DNA of 64,000 nucleotides from Branchipolynoe longqiensis. Lineage: Eukaryota > Annelida > Polychaeta > Phyllodocida > Polynoidae. Below, one piece after another: positions 42,216 to 52,195 of the stretch (position 1 is the first letter of the stretch; the number at the start of each line of letters is the position of its first letter). The notes under the pieces were generated by a model. That model saw only the letters and a list, made by a program, of their open reading frames with translations, was not told the DNA's origin and made no database searches. Where the stretch lies: positions 74,685,543-74,749,542 of the forward strand of contig CM059193.1 in NCBI GenBank assembly GCA_030323885.1. Reading direction: 5' to 3'. The position numbers and the translations under genes are program-made.

Positions 42216-42510
42216 GCAATATGAAACTTCTCGAAACAAGGTATATCACAAATAGGACTAACCTTTAACACTTAATAGGCAAAGTCGGTAAAGACACTAC
42301 TCACATACAATTATCTTAGCCCGCCTGGCAGCGCTGAGCAGCCAAATTGACAGTTTAACAAAAACATCGGGTGAACAAATTGTAGACCAGCAAAATTAAA
42401 CTTCTCGAGGCAGAATAACTAACACAACCCTTTACCAGTTAATAGGGATAATCTGTAAGGAAACTTCTCGAATACCATTATCCTAGCACGCTGTACAGCG
42501 CTGAGCCGCT
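42216..42510. repeat. Pair of diverged direct repeats, about 115 bp
   Basis: AACTTCTCGAAACAAGG to CTGGCAGCGCTGAGCAGC at 42220-42340, and AACTTCTCGAGGCAGAATAA to CTGTACAGCGCTGAGCCGCT at 42401-42512, share order with substitutions. AAACTTCTCGA occurs three times. Confidence 0.6.
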
Positions 42511-43086
42511 GTGTTTACGAGATTAACCAAGCGTAGGTCAAATTGACAAGCCGAATACCGACAGCGTTAACCCAGGGTCAAACGACAACAAGCAACCTCA
42601 CAGAGTATTATAAACAATTCTCTTAATAAAACACTTACTAGAACACGTTGGAATATAATGTCCTTGTACTGTTTGTTATGTGCCTGACCGGTCTAATAGA
42701 ACCGATACACACCCGAGTCGCCGAGAACACTACAGTGTAACTGACACTGTACGACGGTACACGGAGGCACGGAACGAAACAGAGCGTAAAGAATAATGCA
42801 CACTTCATAAAACATTCTGAACAACTAACAACAGTCTGAGCTTATAATCAGTCAATGAATAACATGAGAAATACTTAACATGAGTAAAGCGCTGACACAT
42901 AGCAACATTACTGTCACGTTAGAAGCGACTTGCAAGGAGAAAGACCGGCGTGAAAGTGAAGTGCGAGTCAGCAGTCAGTGACGAGGAAATAGGGCAAGAA
43001 AGTAGTGCCGAGAGAAAGTAGTGCATGTGTTCCCGCCAGTAAATTATCCATGTTGACAGTGCCAACATGCGTAATGTAGTGTTATC
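42511..43086. other. Unassigned DNA
   Basis: Nothing recognised up to the TTA flank of the next palindromic element. Confidence 0.35.
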
Positions 43087-43089
43087 TTA

Positions 43090-43643
43090 AGCTGCGTTTA
43101 CACGGCCAAAAGTAAAACGATTCAAGACAAAGCGTTCTACCTGAAACGTTCTCGTGGCGCGTTTACACGGACCAAATTTGAAACTGTCCGCGACCGGGAA
43201 CCAGCAGCCTTCTGTAGCCGGCGAGCACTGCTATTTGTTTAGTTTACACTTGGTGATTCGACGCCGATGTAGCTGCTACGTTAATATCGCTTGGAATTTA
43301 AGGTTAATTTAATTAAATTTCATTATTTGAGTCTGTAATTCTGTTAAATATGATCGCATTCACTAGATTTCGGCATAATCGGGCCCTAACACTGCCGGGC
43401 ACCAGCGATTAGCTACTGCTCCCCCTGTTGCCGGCGAGCACTGCTATTGTACACAATCGCCGCCTGGGAACCAGCTGAAACGTTTCCTGTAGACCACCTC
43501 CTGAGGTGGTATTCGCGGAACGTTCCAGCTGGAACGTTTCAGCCCTAAAACGCCGCAGTGGTGCGTTTACACGGCCACATTTAAAACGTTCTAGGCAACT
43601 GGTTCTACGTAGGACGTTTCAAGTCGCCCGTGTAAACGCAGCT
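43090..43643. mobile_element. Palindromic MITE I, 554 bp, TTA-flanked, with an E module inside
   Basis: Perfect 16-bp termini AGCTGCGTTTACACGG and CCGTGTAAACGCAGCT, TTA duplicated at 43087-43089 and 43644-43646. Bases of about 43235-43422 are the module also found in foldback elements E1-E3 (AATTTAAGGTTAATTTAATT, GTCTGTAATTCTGTTAAATA). That module is flanked by a direct repeat of GCCGGCGAGCACTGCTATT. Confidence 0.8.
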
Positions 43644-43687
43644 TTAATGACAATATTTGCCACTGAGTGATCTATATCAATACTTGA

Positions 43688-43914
43688 ATCCCAAGTCACA
43701 CCTACCCGGATCAAGGGCCCGACGAGCCCTGGACCGTGATCGGGCGTGGTCCGTGGCGATCCGGCGTGATCCGTGGCTCATCCGTGGCCAGTACTTGGTG
43801 ATCCCCGGTGATCCTTGGTGATCCATGGCTGGTCTGGCCTTGTCCGGGGTCCGCTCGGACGTTTTAAAATGCTTAAAACATCCTGGGCTCGTCCGGGTAG
43901 GTGTGACTGGGGCT
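43688..43914. mobile_element. MITE H1, 227 bp, TGA-flanked
   Basis: Left ATCCCAAGTCACACCTACCC, right GGGTAGGTGTGACTGGGGCT, with TGA at 43685-43687 and 43915-43917. The interior is made of GATCC/CCGTGG/CCGGA words. Short form of the 690-bp element at 56520-57209. Confidence 0.75.
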
Positions 43915-44390
43915 TGAAGTTGCATAGTCCGATGGTTTTGAGTTTCTGTCATTTCCTGAGATAAATCTATTTAAGCATTTTAAAACGTCCGAGCGGACCC
44001 CGGACAAGGCCAGACCAGCCATGGATCACCAAGGATCACCAGGGATCACCAATTACTGGCCACGGATGAGCCACGGATCACGCCGGATCACGCCCTGATT
44101 GTTATAATTTACCTTAACCTAGTTTGAAGTATCTTTTATTTTAAATGGCTAACTTTTGAGATATATGAGGTGCAAACATGCCAACTTAATTTTGGCAAGC
44201 ATGCCAAAACTCTGACACCATACTGTTCTATAGTAACAGGTTCTACTAAATTGTCTCAGTATGCCCTTCTATGTGGTGACAAATGTTTAATAAGTGCACC
44301 AGTATCTAAGTTAGATATGTAGAATGAAATCTAGGTAATTGATTTGGTTTTGAAAATTTCATGTTTTCATCAGACTATGCAGCTTTAATC
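43914..44390 (+). mobile_element. MITE D, copy 3, split by an H fragment
   Basis: Left GAAGTTGCATAGTCCGATGG, right TCATCAGACTATGCAGCTTT. Bases of about 43974-44098 are a reversed 125-bp piece of MITE H almost identical to 43740-43875. Removing it joins GAGATAAATCTATTT to ATTGTTATAATTTACC as in the other D copies. Confidence 0.75.
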
Positions 44391-44726
44391 CACTCTGCAA
44401 AAACATCCCATAATCGCAACTGGAATCTTTTTTTTGGTCAGCGTCCACAATAATCATTTTAGAAAGAGCTGTAGTTGATGACCAGCCCTTGTTTCATTGC
44501 AGCCAGGGTAATGATATTTAATTGTTTAATTTGATGTTGGATCATAATTGAGAATGAATGAGACATGGACCATTTGCATGCCTTTCAACCATTCCCTCTG
44601 AAACACACCTTCTGATTCGCGAAGTAATTTGAGTGGAGTATAACGTAAAGCCTGGTGACTGGCTCATATAAGGAGTGCATCCGTGAGACGGACTGAATCA
44701 GTAAAACCAGTGGTTTCACATTTGAA
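44391..44726. other. Unassigned DNA
   Basis: No repeat recognised. Confidence 0.35.
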
Positions 44727-45340
44727 AAGGACCAGATGGGATGGCCGAATGAGTTGAGCGGTCCGTCTCCTGTTTTGGGAGATCGGGGGATCTGAACCCA
44801 TCGGTTCGTGGCTTCGAACTCTAGTCAAGTCAAACCAATGACTTACAAATTGATACTTGTCGCTCCCTAGCCAGGTCATCATCATCATTATGCTGTCGGT
44901 CGAGATGCGACAAAGACTGCTTTCATTACTTGACTGCCGCTCTCCATTTAGCTCTCTGCTGTGAGAGTTGAGGCCATGAGTCGGTCTTAATGTCTCTCAG
45001 CTTCAGGTTTCTCTTGATGGTATCCTTGAACCGGAGAGGATGGCGCCCTCTCTTTCTGTAACCAGAAGACAGTTGAGAATAGAGGATCTGCTTTGGTAGC
45101 CTGTCTGATTACATCCTCATGTAGTGTCCAGTCCACCGGAGATTCTAGCCAGGTACTCGGTATTATTAGATTAGGGCAAGGAGTGGTTGGCTCAGTTTCA
45201 GGATAATATGACTGAGTGGGATATCAGGTCATGGTGCTGGCTGCCTGGTCTCCCAGTGCGGCACCATGAATGTGCGCTGTCACATGTCAGTACCCGTCCT
45301 GATATGACCTTAGATATTGCTAGGACGTAAAACAGCAACA
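44727..45340 (+). repeat. SINE A, type-II head, split by a LINE insertion
   Basis: Head GGGATGGCCGAATGAGTTGA, TTTTGGGAGATCGGGGGATC, GTGGCTTCGAACTCTAGTCA; the body resumes after the insertion with CTAGCCAGGTACTCGGTATT and ends GATATTGCTAGGACGTAAAA. Without 44877-45154 the copy is continuous. Confidence 0.9.
44877..45144 (-). mobile_element. LINE alpha, 5'-truncated insertion with 10-bp target duplication
   Basis: Minus sense: GGTGGACTGGACACTACATG, CAGGCTACCAAAGCAGATCC, GGTTCAAGGATACCATCAAG, CTAAATGGAGAGCGGCAGTC, TAA stop, then (ATG)n. It encodes the same C-terminal segment as 49780-50190 (RLPKQIL, FKDTIKRNLK, DIKTDSW), with frameshifts. The target duplication CTAGCCAGGT is exact at 44867-44876 and 45145-45154, so this is a genuine target-primed reverse-transcription insertion. 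Confidence 0.9.
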
Positions 45341-45348
45341 CACAAACT

Positions 45349-45505
45349 GATCCTAATAATGCCGAGCGCCTGGTTAGGAAGCGACAAGTATACATTTTTA
45401 AGTCACTGGTTTGACTCGACCAGGGTGCGAACCCGTGGGTTTAAATCCCATGATCGACCAAAACGGGGGAGAGACACTCAACCCAATCCGCCACACCTTC
45501 TTGTC
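45349..45505 (-). repeat. SINE A 5' half (minus)
   Basis: TAATAATGCCGAGCGCCTGG, AAGCGACAAGTATACATTTT, CGACCAGGGTGCGAACCCGT, CCAATCCGCCACACCTTC. Faces the preceding SINE A tail to tail. Confidence 0.8.
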
Positions 45506-45957
45506 ATAGAAGGTGGTGATCCCCGTTGGAAGGGAGGTTGGGGGGGTTGGGGGGGACGGTGTATGTTCGGCGGGGAGGGGGAGGGACGAGAGGGGAGGCT
45601 GTGGACAATATCCATCACAGTCCTGTTCACCTTGAATAAAAGAGAAGGCAGTCGGGGCCATACTCTCAAACTAGTAAAACCCAGAGCCATTTCAAAGTGA
45701 AGTCAACACAGTTTCTCAAACAGGATCATAAATATATGGAACAGTCTCCCACAAAATGTTATTGATGCCGAGTCAATAAATTCATTCAAGAACAGATTAG
45801 AAAAAGCATGGGCTGATGATCCAGGGAAATTTGACCCCTTATTCACCACATGCTACTAATTATTCCTTGTGTTGCTTATTTACTTGCACTCAAGCAAAAA
45901 CGAGAGACAAATAAGTGTTCACATTTCCTGTCTACCATTCGCTATTTCGCTATTTCG
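45506..45957. other. G-rich stretch then unassigned DNA
   Basis: GGTTGGGGGGGTTGGGGGGG at 45537-45556 has G-quadruplex potential. Bases 45610-45850 include AAACAGGATCATAAATATAT, AACAGTCTCCCACAAAATG and TGATGCCGAGTCAATAAATT. Read in frame they give FRNRIINIWNSL-like words typical of the last codons of some LINE reverse transcriptases (IWNSLPQNVIDA), so a LINE 3' end with decayed frame is likely at about 45690-45860. Confidence 0.5.
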
Positions 45958-46258
45958 TTGGTATACCATGGGATCGTGGGTTCGAACCCTGGTCGAATCA
46001 AACCAATGATTTCAAAATTGATACTTGTCACTTCCTAGCATGGCAGACTGCATTATTAGGATAGGGCAAGAACTGGTTGGCTCAGAGTCAGGATAAGGTG
46101 CCTGAGTGGGATATCAAGTCATGATGTTGGTGCCCTGGTCTCTCAGTGGGGCAGCACTATAAAGTCGCCATGAGTGCGCACTGTCACAAGTCGGTACCCG
46201 TCCTGATATGCCCTTAGATGTTGCTAGGATGTGAAAACAACAACAAACAAACAAACAA
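45958..46258 (+). repeat. SINE A, lacking the A box
   Basis: B box GTGGGTTCGAACCCTGGTCG, body GGCTCAGAGTCAGGATAAGG, GGGGCAGCACTATAAAGTCG, end GATGTTGCTAGGATGTGAAA with a CAACAAACAAACAAACAAAT tail. Very close to consensus. Confidence 0.9.
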
Positions 46259-46627
46259 ATCACTGGGCTGCTGAAGCTGTGAAAAGGGTGACTTTGTGGC
46301 AGGTGGGAAATGGCGCAGCCTTCTAAGCAAACCTCGGAAGTGGGAGGACGGATTCAAACAGATTTAATGGATATAGGTTTGGCTTAATTCTGAAGAGACC
46401 AATTTCGGTCACGTGCAAGCCGGGGCCGAATCGTCCAATGGGAAGCCAGGGACGCAGTTTGGAACTGGAGGTTACTGCAGGACTGTGGCCGTGCCTACAG
46501 TGTCCAGTTTAATCAGTTCGACCTAGCACCCCCCTCCCCTCCCCACATACACACCGGCATTGAAATCCGCCCACTCAACACTAGGATACTAAAGAGATTA
46601 ATTTAGCGGGTACTGTAATGTGATTAA
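46259..46627. other. Unassigned DNA
   Basis: No repeat recognised. Confidence 0.35.
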
Positions 46628-46964
46628 CCGAGCGCGGTGGCCGAATCGGTAGAGCAGGGGCCTCGGGTGCAGAAGGTTGGGAGTTCGATTCCAGGTCCAG
46701 TCAAACCAATGACTTATAAAATTGATACTTGTCGCTTCCTAGCCTGCCTTTCAACATTACTATAATAGGACAAGGACTGGGTTAGCACAGTGTCAGTATA
46801 ATGTGCCTGAGTAGGATATTGGGTCATGGTCACAGTGACCTGATTTCCCAGTGGGGCAGCACTATAATGTTACCATGAGAGCGCACTATCAAAATTCGGA
46901 ACCCATCCTGGTATGACCTTAGGTGTTGCCAGAACGTAAAACTCAAACAACCAACCAACCAACT
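46628..46964 (+). repeat. SINE A, full length, type-I head
   Basis: A box GCGGTGGCCGAATCGGTAGA, B box GGGAGTTCGATTCCAGGTCC, body through GGGGCAGCACTATAATGTTA, end GGTGTTGCCAGAACGTAAAA and a CAAACAACCAACCAACCAAC tail. Confidence 0.9.
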
Positions 46965-46971
46965 TGTGTCA

Positions 46972-47800
46972 AACCCGATGTGATGGTCAAATAGGTAGGA
47001 GTGTAGTCTTCCCATGTGGAAGGTTGGGAATTCAAATCCTCGGGCCGTATGCATGAGCCGGTGTTAGGTCCGTAACCACGTTTTGGTTGGCTCCACATGG
47101 CTAATGGTGGAAAATCCGTATGCATCAATCGGTGCCAGCACTAGCCGCCGACCGTAGCCTAGGCTAAGCTACCCCAGTTTCAAATCAAGTTTAACTGCGA
47201 GCCGTGCCGGTTAGTGTGCCGGCCACCGATATATTAGAGCCAAATCTATTCAATGCTATCATATTTAACAGAATTACATACTTAATAAATGAAATTTGAT
47301 CAAATTAACCCTAAATTCGAAATGATATTAACACCGCCACCACATTGGCGGCATTATTCATATTGTCAAATCGAGGGAATTCCCAAATCTATAAATAATT
47401 TCACCATTAGCTACCCGCCCCGGCTTGGACATTGGTGCATATGGCTTGACCTAATTAACCAAGGCCCTCCTAGCCACGGATAGCTACCCCAGAGCTAGCA
47501 CCTAGCACCAGCTAAGCCTAACTCCGATTCATGCATACGGGCCCGGATGGCCGAGTCAATAAAATTACTTACAAAATTGACACTTGTCGCTACATAGCCT
47601 GGTGCTCGGCATTAATAGGAGAGGGCAAGGACTGGTCTGTTTAGTATCAGATACTACAACTGAGATATTTGGTCATGGTGCCTGCTGTATGGTCTTTCAG
47701 TCGGCCTGCACTATACACCATGAGTGTGCAGTGTCCTATGTCGGTACCCGAAGTAGCGTGACCATATATATGTTGCCACGACGTAAAACCCCAACAACAA
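46972..47800 (+). repeat. SINE A, split after the B box by a foldback element
   Basis: Head GTGATGGTCAAATAGGTAGG and B box GGGAATTCAAATCCT end at 47040. The copy resumes after 47543 with GATGGCCGAGTCAATAAAAT and runs to ATGTTGCCACGACGTAAAAC. Confidence 0.8.
47042..47543. mobile_element. Foldback element E2, 502 bp
   Basis: Termini GGGCCGTATGCATGAGCCGG and CGATTCATGCATACGGGCCC. The central part 47225-47400 carries the E module reversed (CCAAATCTATTCAATGCTAT, AATTAACCCTAAATTCGAAA). Inserted immediately 3' of the SINE A B box. Confidence 0.75.
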
Positions 47801-47869
47801 CAACACTAGCGTCCCTCCAACCGATTCCATAGACACACCTACACACAAACCCGTCCACACAGTTCCAAA

Positions 47870-48050
47870 TTGAATTGAAAGATAACATTTTTGCTCCTTA
47901 TCGGAAAGAATAGCCTATGTGGCGGCAGCGGGTTTTCTCCAAACAAATATGTCAGAATGACCATCTGTTTGACATCCAATAGCTGATGATACAAATCAAA
48001 GCGCTCTAGAGGTGTCATGAAATAAAACAAACTTTACTTTACTTTGAAAG
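47870..48050 (+). repeat. SINE B, 3' half
   Basis: CTCCTTATCGGAAAGAATAG, GTGGCGGCAGCGGGTTTTCT, TGTCAGAATGACCATCTGTT, CTCTAGAGGTGTCATGAAAT. 5'-truncated. Confidence 0.8.
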
Positions 48051-48374
48051 ATCAATTTAACAAATTTGTTAATCTTGGTGGTGGGGGAGGTACAGAAGGA
48101 AAGGAAGCAGAGATAAATGCAGGAAAAAACCTGACTCGAATTCTTAGTTTGGCTGAGTAGAATGTGATCCATCTGTCGATTAGATTGCAGGAACGTGGAA
48201 GAGTGATGTGTTAAGCGAGATGTGCTGTTGTTTCAGGCCCTGCTTGTGGGCGGGTGTTGTCTGAAGGTGTCCAGGGGGGGGGGGGGGGCATGGCAAGAAT
48301 TTACAATGTTGAGGGCATCGGCTTCTAATCAGGTTATAGGATAAGTTACATGTAGATTGGTTGCCATTGATCGA
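48051..48374. other. Unassigned DNA with a poly-G run
   Basis: GGTCCAGGGGGGGGG-type run of 14-17 G at 48273-48288. No gene. Confidence 0.35.
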
Positions 48375-49245
48375 GCTGTGTGTGTATGTGTGTGTTTGTG
48401 TTTGTCTGTGTGTGTCTGTGTGTGTATGTGTTTGTATGTGTGTGTACGTGGGTGTCGCTGTGTGTATGTGTGTGTCTGTGTGTCTGTATGCGTATGTGTG
48501 TATGTGTTTGCCTCGGTGTGTATGTGTGTATGTGTGTGTCTGTATGCGTATGTGTGTGTATGTGTGTATGCATTTGTCTGGGTGTGTATGTGTGTATGTG
48601 TGTTTATGTGTGTATGTGTGTATGTGTGTGTCTGTGTGTGTAGGTATGTGTCTTTGTGTGTCTGTGTTTGTCTCTGTGTGTATGTGTGTTTGTAGGTGTG
48701 GGTGTGTATATGTGTGTATGTGTGTGTCTGTATGTGTATGTGTGTTTATGTATGTATGTGTGCGTCTGTGTGTGTATGTGTGTCTGTATGTATCTGTGTG
48801 TGTACGTGTCTGTCGGTGTGTGCCTGTGTGGGTATGTGTGTTTATGTGTGTCTGTATGTGTATGTGTGCGTCTGTGTGTGTCTGTGTGTATTGGTATGTG
48901 TGTCTACGTGTGGATATATGTGTGTATGTGTGTATGTGTGTGACTGTGTATGCCGATGTCTGTCTGTGTGTGTATGTGTGTTTATGTGTGTATATGTGTG
49001 TCTGTGAGTGTCTGTGTCTGTTTGTGTGTGTATGCGTGTATGTGTTTTTGTGTGTATGTGTGCATACCTGTGTGTGTATATGCCTGTGTGTGTCTGTCTG
49101 TGTCTGTTGTTGTGTGTATGTGTGTCTGTGTGTGTCTGTGTGTGTCTGTGTGTGTCTATGTGTGTGTCTGTGGGTGTCTGTGGGTGTATGTGTGTCTATA
49201 TGTGTGTCTGTGTGTGTGTCTGAGGGTGTCTGTGGGTCTGTGGAA
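48375..49245. repeat. TG-rich satellite (TGTGTGTATG/TGTGTCTG), about 0.87 kb
   Basis: Alternating TG with TATG, TCTG and TTTG variants and no intervening unique DNA. Alternating purine-pyrimidine makes it Z-DNA-prone. All long frames (VCVCMCV on plus, HTHTHT on minus) are compositional. Confidence 0.95.
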
Positions 49246-49490
49246 GGAGTTGGGAGTTCCAGAATAGACACAACAGGGCTGGTGGATAATGTTGGGCGAG
49301 TGGGCTGGTTGTTTTGGAGAAAGTGGGGCGAGGGGAATCAATTGGGTGTGAGAAGAATGTAGAAATGAGAGGGGTGGGGGAGGAGTAAAGGTAAATTAAT
49401 TGGGTGGGAGAGGGATGTGGGGAATGAGAGGGGTGTGAGAGGGGTAAAGGTACATTAATTGGATAAAGAGCTCTATATCTGAAGAATTCC
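49246..49490. other. GA/GGGG-rich DNA
   Basis: Two loose copies of a segment with GAGAGGGGTG and AAAGGTAMATTAATTGG (49368-49402, 49428-49462). No gene. Confidence 0.4.
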
Positions 49491-49718
49491 GACGCCAAAA
49501 TCATGTAAAAGCCAATCCAAAAATGGAGATAAACACTTGAATCAAACCTTCACAAATTTAATTTATTTATGTTCCTATTTTTCTGTTCATTGCGCTAAAA
49601 CCATGTGATTATAGGAAAAGTGGAATTGGTGAGAAATAAAATTATTTTCAGGTAAAAATCTGTCATTTAACTTACATTTCTGGATTGGCGTTTATGTGGT
49701 TTTTCGCCTGAACTCTTC
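49491..49718. mobile_element. MITE G, complete
   Basis: Left GAAGAATTCCGACGCCAAAA, CCAATCCAAAAATGGAGATA; right TTCTGGATTGGCGTTTATGT, TTTTTCGCCTGAACTCTTC. Opposite internal orientation to the copy at 29939. Confidence 0.8.
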
Positions 49719-49769
49719 ATGTAGCACATTTCTCTGTTATGTGCAGGGTAAATACATTCAGCACCAACA

Positions 49770-50195
49770 AAACTGAAACAAATGTATGAAGAGCACAAAC
49801 TATATATGTGTATATGGAGACGCATAATATATATCATGAGGCTAACCTGGAAGGACAAAGTGACAAATAAGGAAATACTAAACCGGACGGGGCTGCCTTC
49901 TATGAAAGATCTTCTGATCAAAATGAATCTCTGGTGGACTGGACACCTCATGAGGATGTCATCAGACAGGCTACCAAAGCAGATCCTCTACTGTCAACTG
50001 TCTTCTGGTTACAGAAAGAGAGGGTGCCCTCGTCCCCGGTTCAAGGATACCATCAAGAGAAACCTGAAGCTGAGAGACATTAAGACTGACTCATGGACAT
50101 TACTCTCACAGCAGAGAGCTAAATGGAGAGCGACAGTCAAGTAATGAAAGCAGTCTTTGTCGCAGCGCAACTGACAGCATGATGCTGATGATGAT
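49770..50195 (+). pseudogene. LINE alpha, C-terminal reverse-transcriptase region and 3' end
   Basis: An open frame of 120 codons reads WKDKVTNKEILNRTGLPSMK, LWWTGHLMRMSSDRLPKQ, FKDTIKRNLKLRDIKTDSW, QQRAKWRATVK, then a stop and GAAAGCAGTCTTTGTCGCA and a degenerate ATG run. The W-T-G-H-x-x-R-M core and the FKDT/LK motif are the conserved C-terminal region of animal non-LTR elements. The endonuclease and polymerase parts are missing (5' truncation). This frame is the least damaged LINE segment in the window. Confidence 0.8.
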
Positions 50196-50212
50196 AATAT
50201 ATGAAGAGCTCT

Positions 50213-50301
50213 TTTCCTAAACACAATCTACAAACTTGGCATTGTCATTGCAAACTCATGTTTTGGATTGGCGCTTATCGCGCTTTGGAAAAGAGCTCTT
50301 C
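50213..50301. mobile_element. Mini foldback element, 89 bp
   Basis: Perfect inverted ends GAAGAGCTCTTTTCC and GGAAAAGAGCTCTTC. The right arm contains TTTTGGATTGGCGCTTATCG, which resembles the subterminal GGATTGGCGTTTA of MITE G, so it may be an extremely reduced relative. Confidence 0.6.
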
Positions 50302-50532
50302 AGTTATACCTTGTCAGTGCACAGATTCAGCCATTGAGGTAAATACTATAGATATGCATCCCTCCCTCCCACTGCCCCCAGCGGTAATAGTGTATACCAT
50401 GACTACAGGTGATTACCAGGTGACGCTAACAAATTACTCCAGTCAATTATTGATCTGAAATCAATACACCACTGCACCTGCAAACCTTATAATTGTTCGG
50501 GTTCATTACAAATTATTGTACAATATATAGGT
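50302..50532. other. Unassigned DNA
   Basis: Nothing recognised. Confidence 0.3.
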
Positions 50533-50857
50533 TGTGTGTTGTTGTTTTAGGACCTAGCAACATGTACGGACATATCATGACTTGTGACAGTGCGCACTCA
50601 TGGTGACTTTATACTGTTGCCCAACTGGAAGGTCACACCGCCGGCACCATGACCTGATATCCCACTCAGTCACATTATCCTGGCACTGAGCCAACCACTC
50701 CTTGCCATATTCTAAGAATGCTGAGCGTCAGGCTATGAAGCAATAAATATACATTTTTAAGTCATTGGTTTGACTCAAGCAGCATTCGACCCCACGATCC
50801 CACTATCTACCAACAAGGGGAGACGGGCGCTCTAACCCATTCGGCCATGCCGTTTGG
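50533..50857 (-). repeat. SINE A (minus), full length
   Basis: GTTGTTTTAGGACCTAGCAA, ATGGTGACTTTATACTGTTG, ATCCCACTCAGTCACATTAT, AGTCATTGGTTTGACTCAAG, A box CCCATTCGGCCATGCCGTTT. Confidence 0.85.
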
Positions 50858-50865
50858 TACCATAT

Positions 50866-51248
50866 CAAAGACCCTATAATACTAAGACGGCTCACTCCCT
50901 ATCTCTCGCATGGTATTGTAAATTTTGCAGTGCCACCTTGTGGTGCGTTTGATCAGTCCGGCTGCTGGTTGGTGTTTCACATGTAAACACATACAATTAT
51001 ATTATACATGAGATAGGTAAGTATGAATATACATCAATATGAAATTGCTATGAACAAATACACATCATCATCAGCATCATCATCAGCATGGCCATCATCA
51101 CACATCTTTTACATTCATATATACATTTATACATATACTATAGCACCTGTTTAACCAAGAGAAGAGCCAGCGCACCACGTGGTGGGTTTGGTCATTTTGA
51201 TTACACAGTACTGGCTGAGTGAGCCGTCTTAGTATTATAGGGTCTTTG
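50866..51248. mobile_element. MITE J, 383 bp, perfect 32-bp termini and 7-bp target duplication
   Basis: Left CAAAGACCCTATAATACTAA then GACGGCTCACTC; the right end is its exact reverse complement at 51217-51248. ACCATAT is duplicated at 50859-50865 and 51249-51255. A CATCATCATCAGCATCATCA tract is inside at 51063. No coding. The 7-bp (possibly 8-bp, if one base is ambiguous) duplication suggests a hAT-like or related enzyme. Perfect ends imply recent movement. Confidence 0.9.
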
Positions 51249-51286
51249 ACCATATATATATTTATGCTACCTCGCCCATTATGTAA

Positions 51287-51612
51287 GACTGGACGTGGTA
51301 GCCGGACCATTGATAGCACTGGCTTCCCGTTCGGAAGGTCGCGGGTTCAAATCTCTGGGTGAGTCAAACCAATGGCTTACAACATTGATACGTGTCGCTA
51401 CCTAGCCAGGGGATTGGCATTATTATGACAAAGCAAGGACTGGTTCGGTCAATATCAGGATAATGTGACTGAGTTTGAAATTTGCTAATAGTGCATGTGG
51501 CCTGGTGTCTCAACTGAGCAAAGCAGCACTATAAAGTTGCCATGACTACGAACCGTCACACGTCGGTTCCCATCCTGAAATGACGATAGGATATAAAACC
51601 CCAACAAAACAT
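51287..51612 (+). repeat. SINE A, full length, with a diverged 3' end
   Basis: GACGTGGTAGCCGGACCATT, B box GCGGGTTCAAATCTCTGGGT, body to AAAGCAGCACTATAAAGTTG; the terminus is shortened to GACGATAGGATATAAAACCC. Confidence 0.85.
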
Positions 51613-51799
51613 GTAAAATCTGTTTTGTGAAGATAATTAAAACAGTATTCACTTATTTTGTTAGAGGTACGTTAATTCGATTATCAATTATATTTGATTT
51701 TATATCTCTGTTTACACAACATACATGTGTATAATTTGTTCACTTGTAACAAAGTTCCTGAAATGCTTCATATTGTTTGTGTTAAAACTGCGCATATCA

Positions 51800-52195
51800 C
51801 AGGCAAGTCTCTAAGAAAATGCACAAACGTTTAGCACCATTTGAGATGTGGACTTATCGAAGGATGATGAAAATATCATGGACAAAGAAGATCACCAACA
51901 AAGAAGTTCTCAGAAAAATTATAAATAAGAAAAGCTTGTTTGCCACTATACAGACAAAGAAACTTATTTATTTTGGACACATCATTCATCAGAGTTCAAT
52001 ATACCGTACATTGTTGGAAGGGAAGGTGAATGGCAGCAGAGGGAGAGGGAGACCAAGAACATCATGGTTTACAAATATTTACAGTGGACAGGCTTGAATT
52101 ATTCACAGTCTATCAGAACAGCACAACATCGGGACAAGTGGAGAACCATTGCATCCAACCCTCGACTAGAGGACGGAACTATTGATTGATTGACT
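51800..52195 (+). pseudogene. LINE gamma, C-terminal fragment, copy 1
   Basis: The frame reads FEMWTYRRMMKISWTKKI, TNKEVLRKI, IYFGHIIHQSSIYRTLLEGK, GRGRPRTSWFTN, then a one-base deletion at about 52080 relative to the copy at 55025-55545 shifts the frame. The remainder (DKWRTIASNPRLEDGTID in another frame) is intact in order. Ends in ATTGATTGATTGA, a short tandem 3' tail. Same domain type as LINE alpha but a different family. Confidence 0.8.

Noticed and set aside
48180..49362. Frames of 333-363 codons over the TG satellite (VCVC on plus, HTHT on minus)
   Set aside because: Purely compositional. Frames are open in several phases and on both strands at once because the repeat lacks stop codons.
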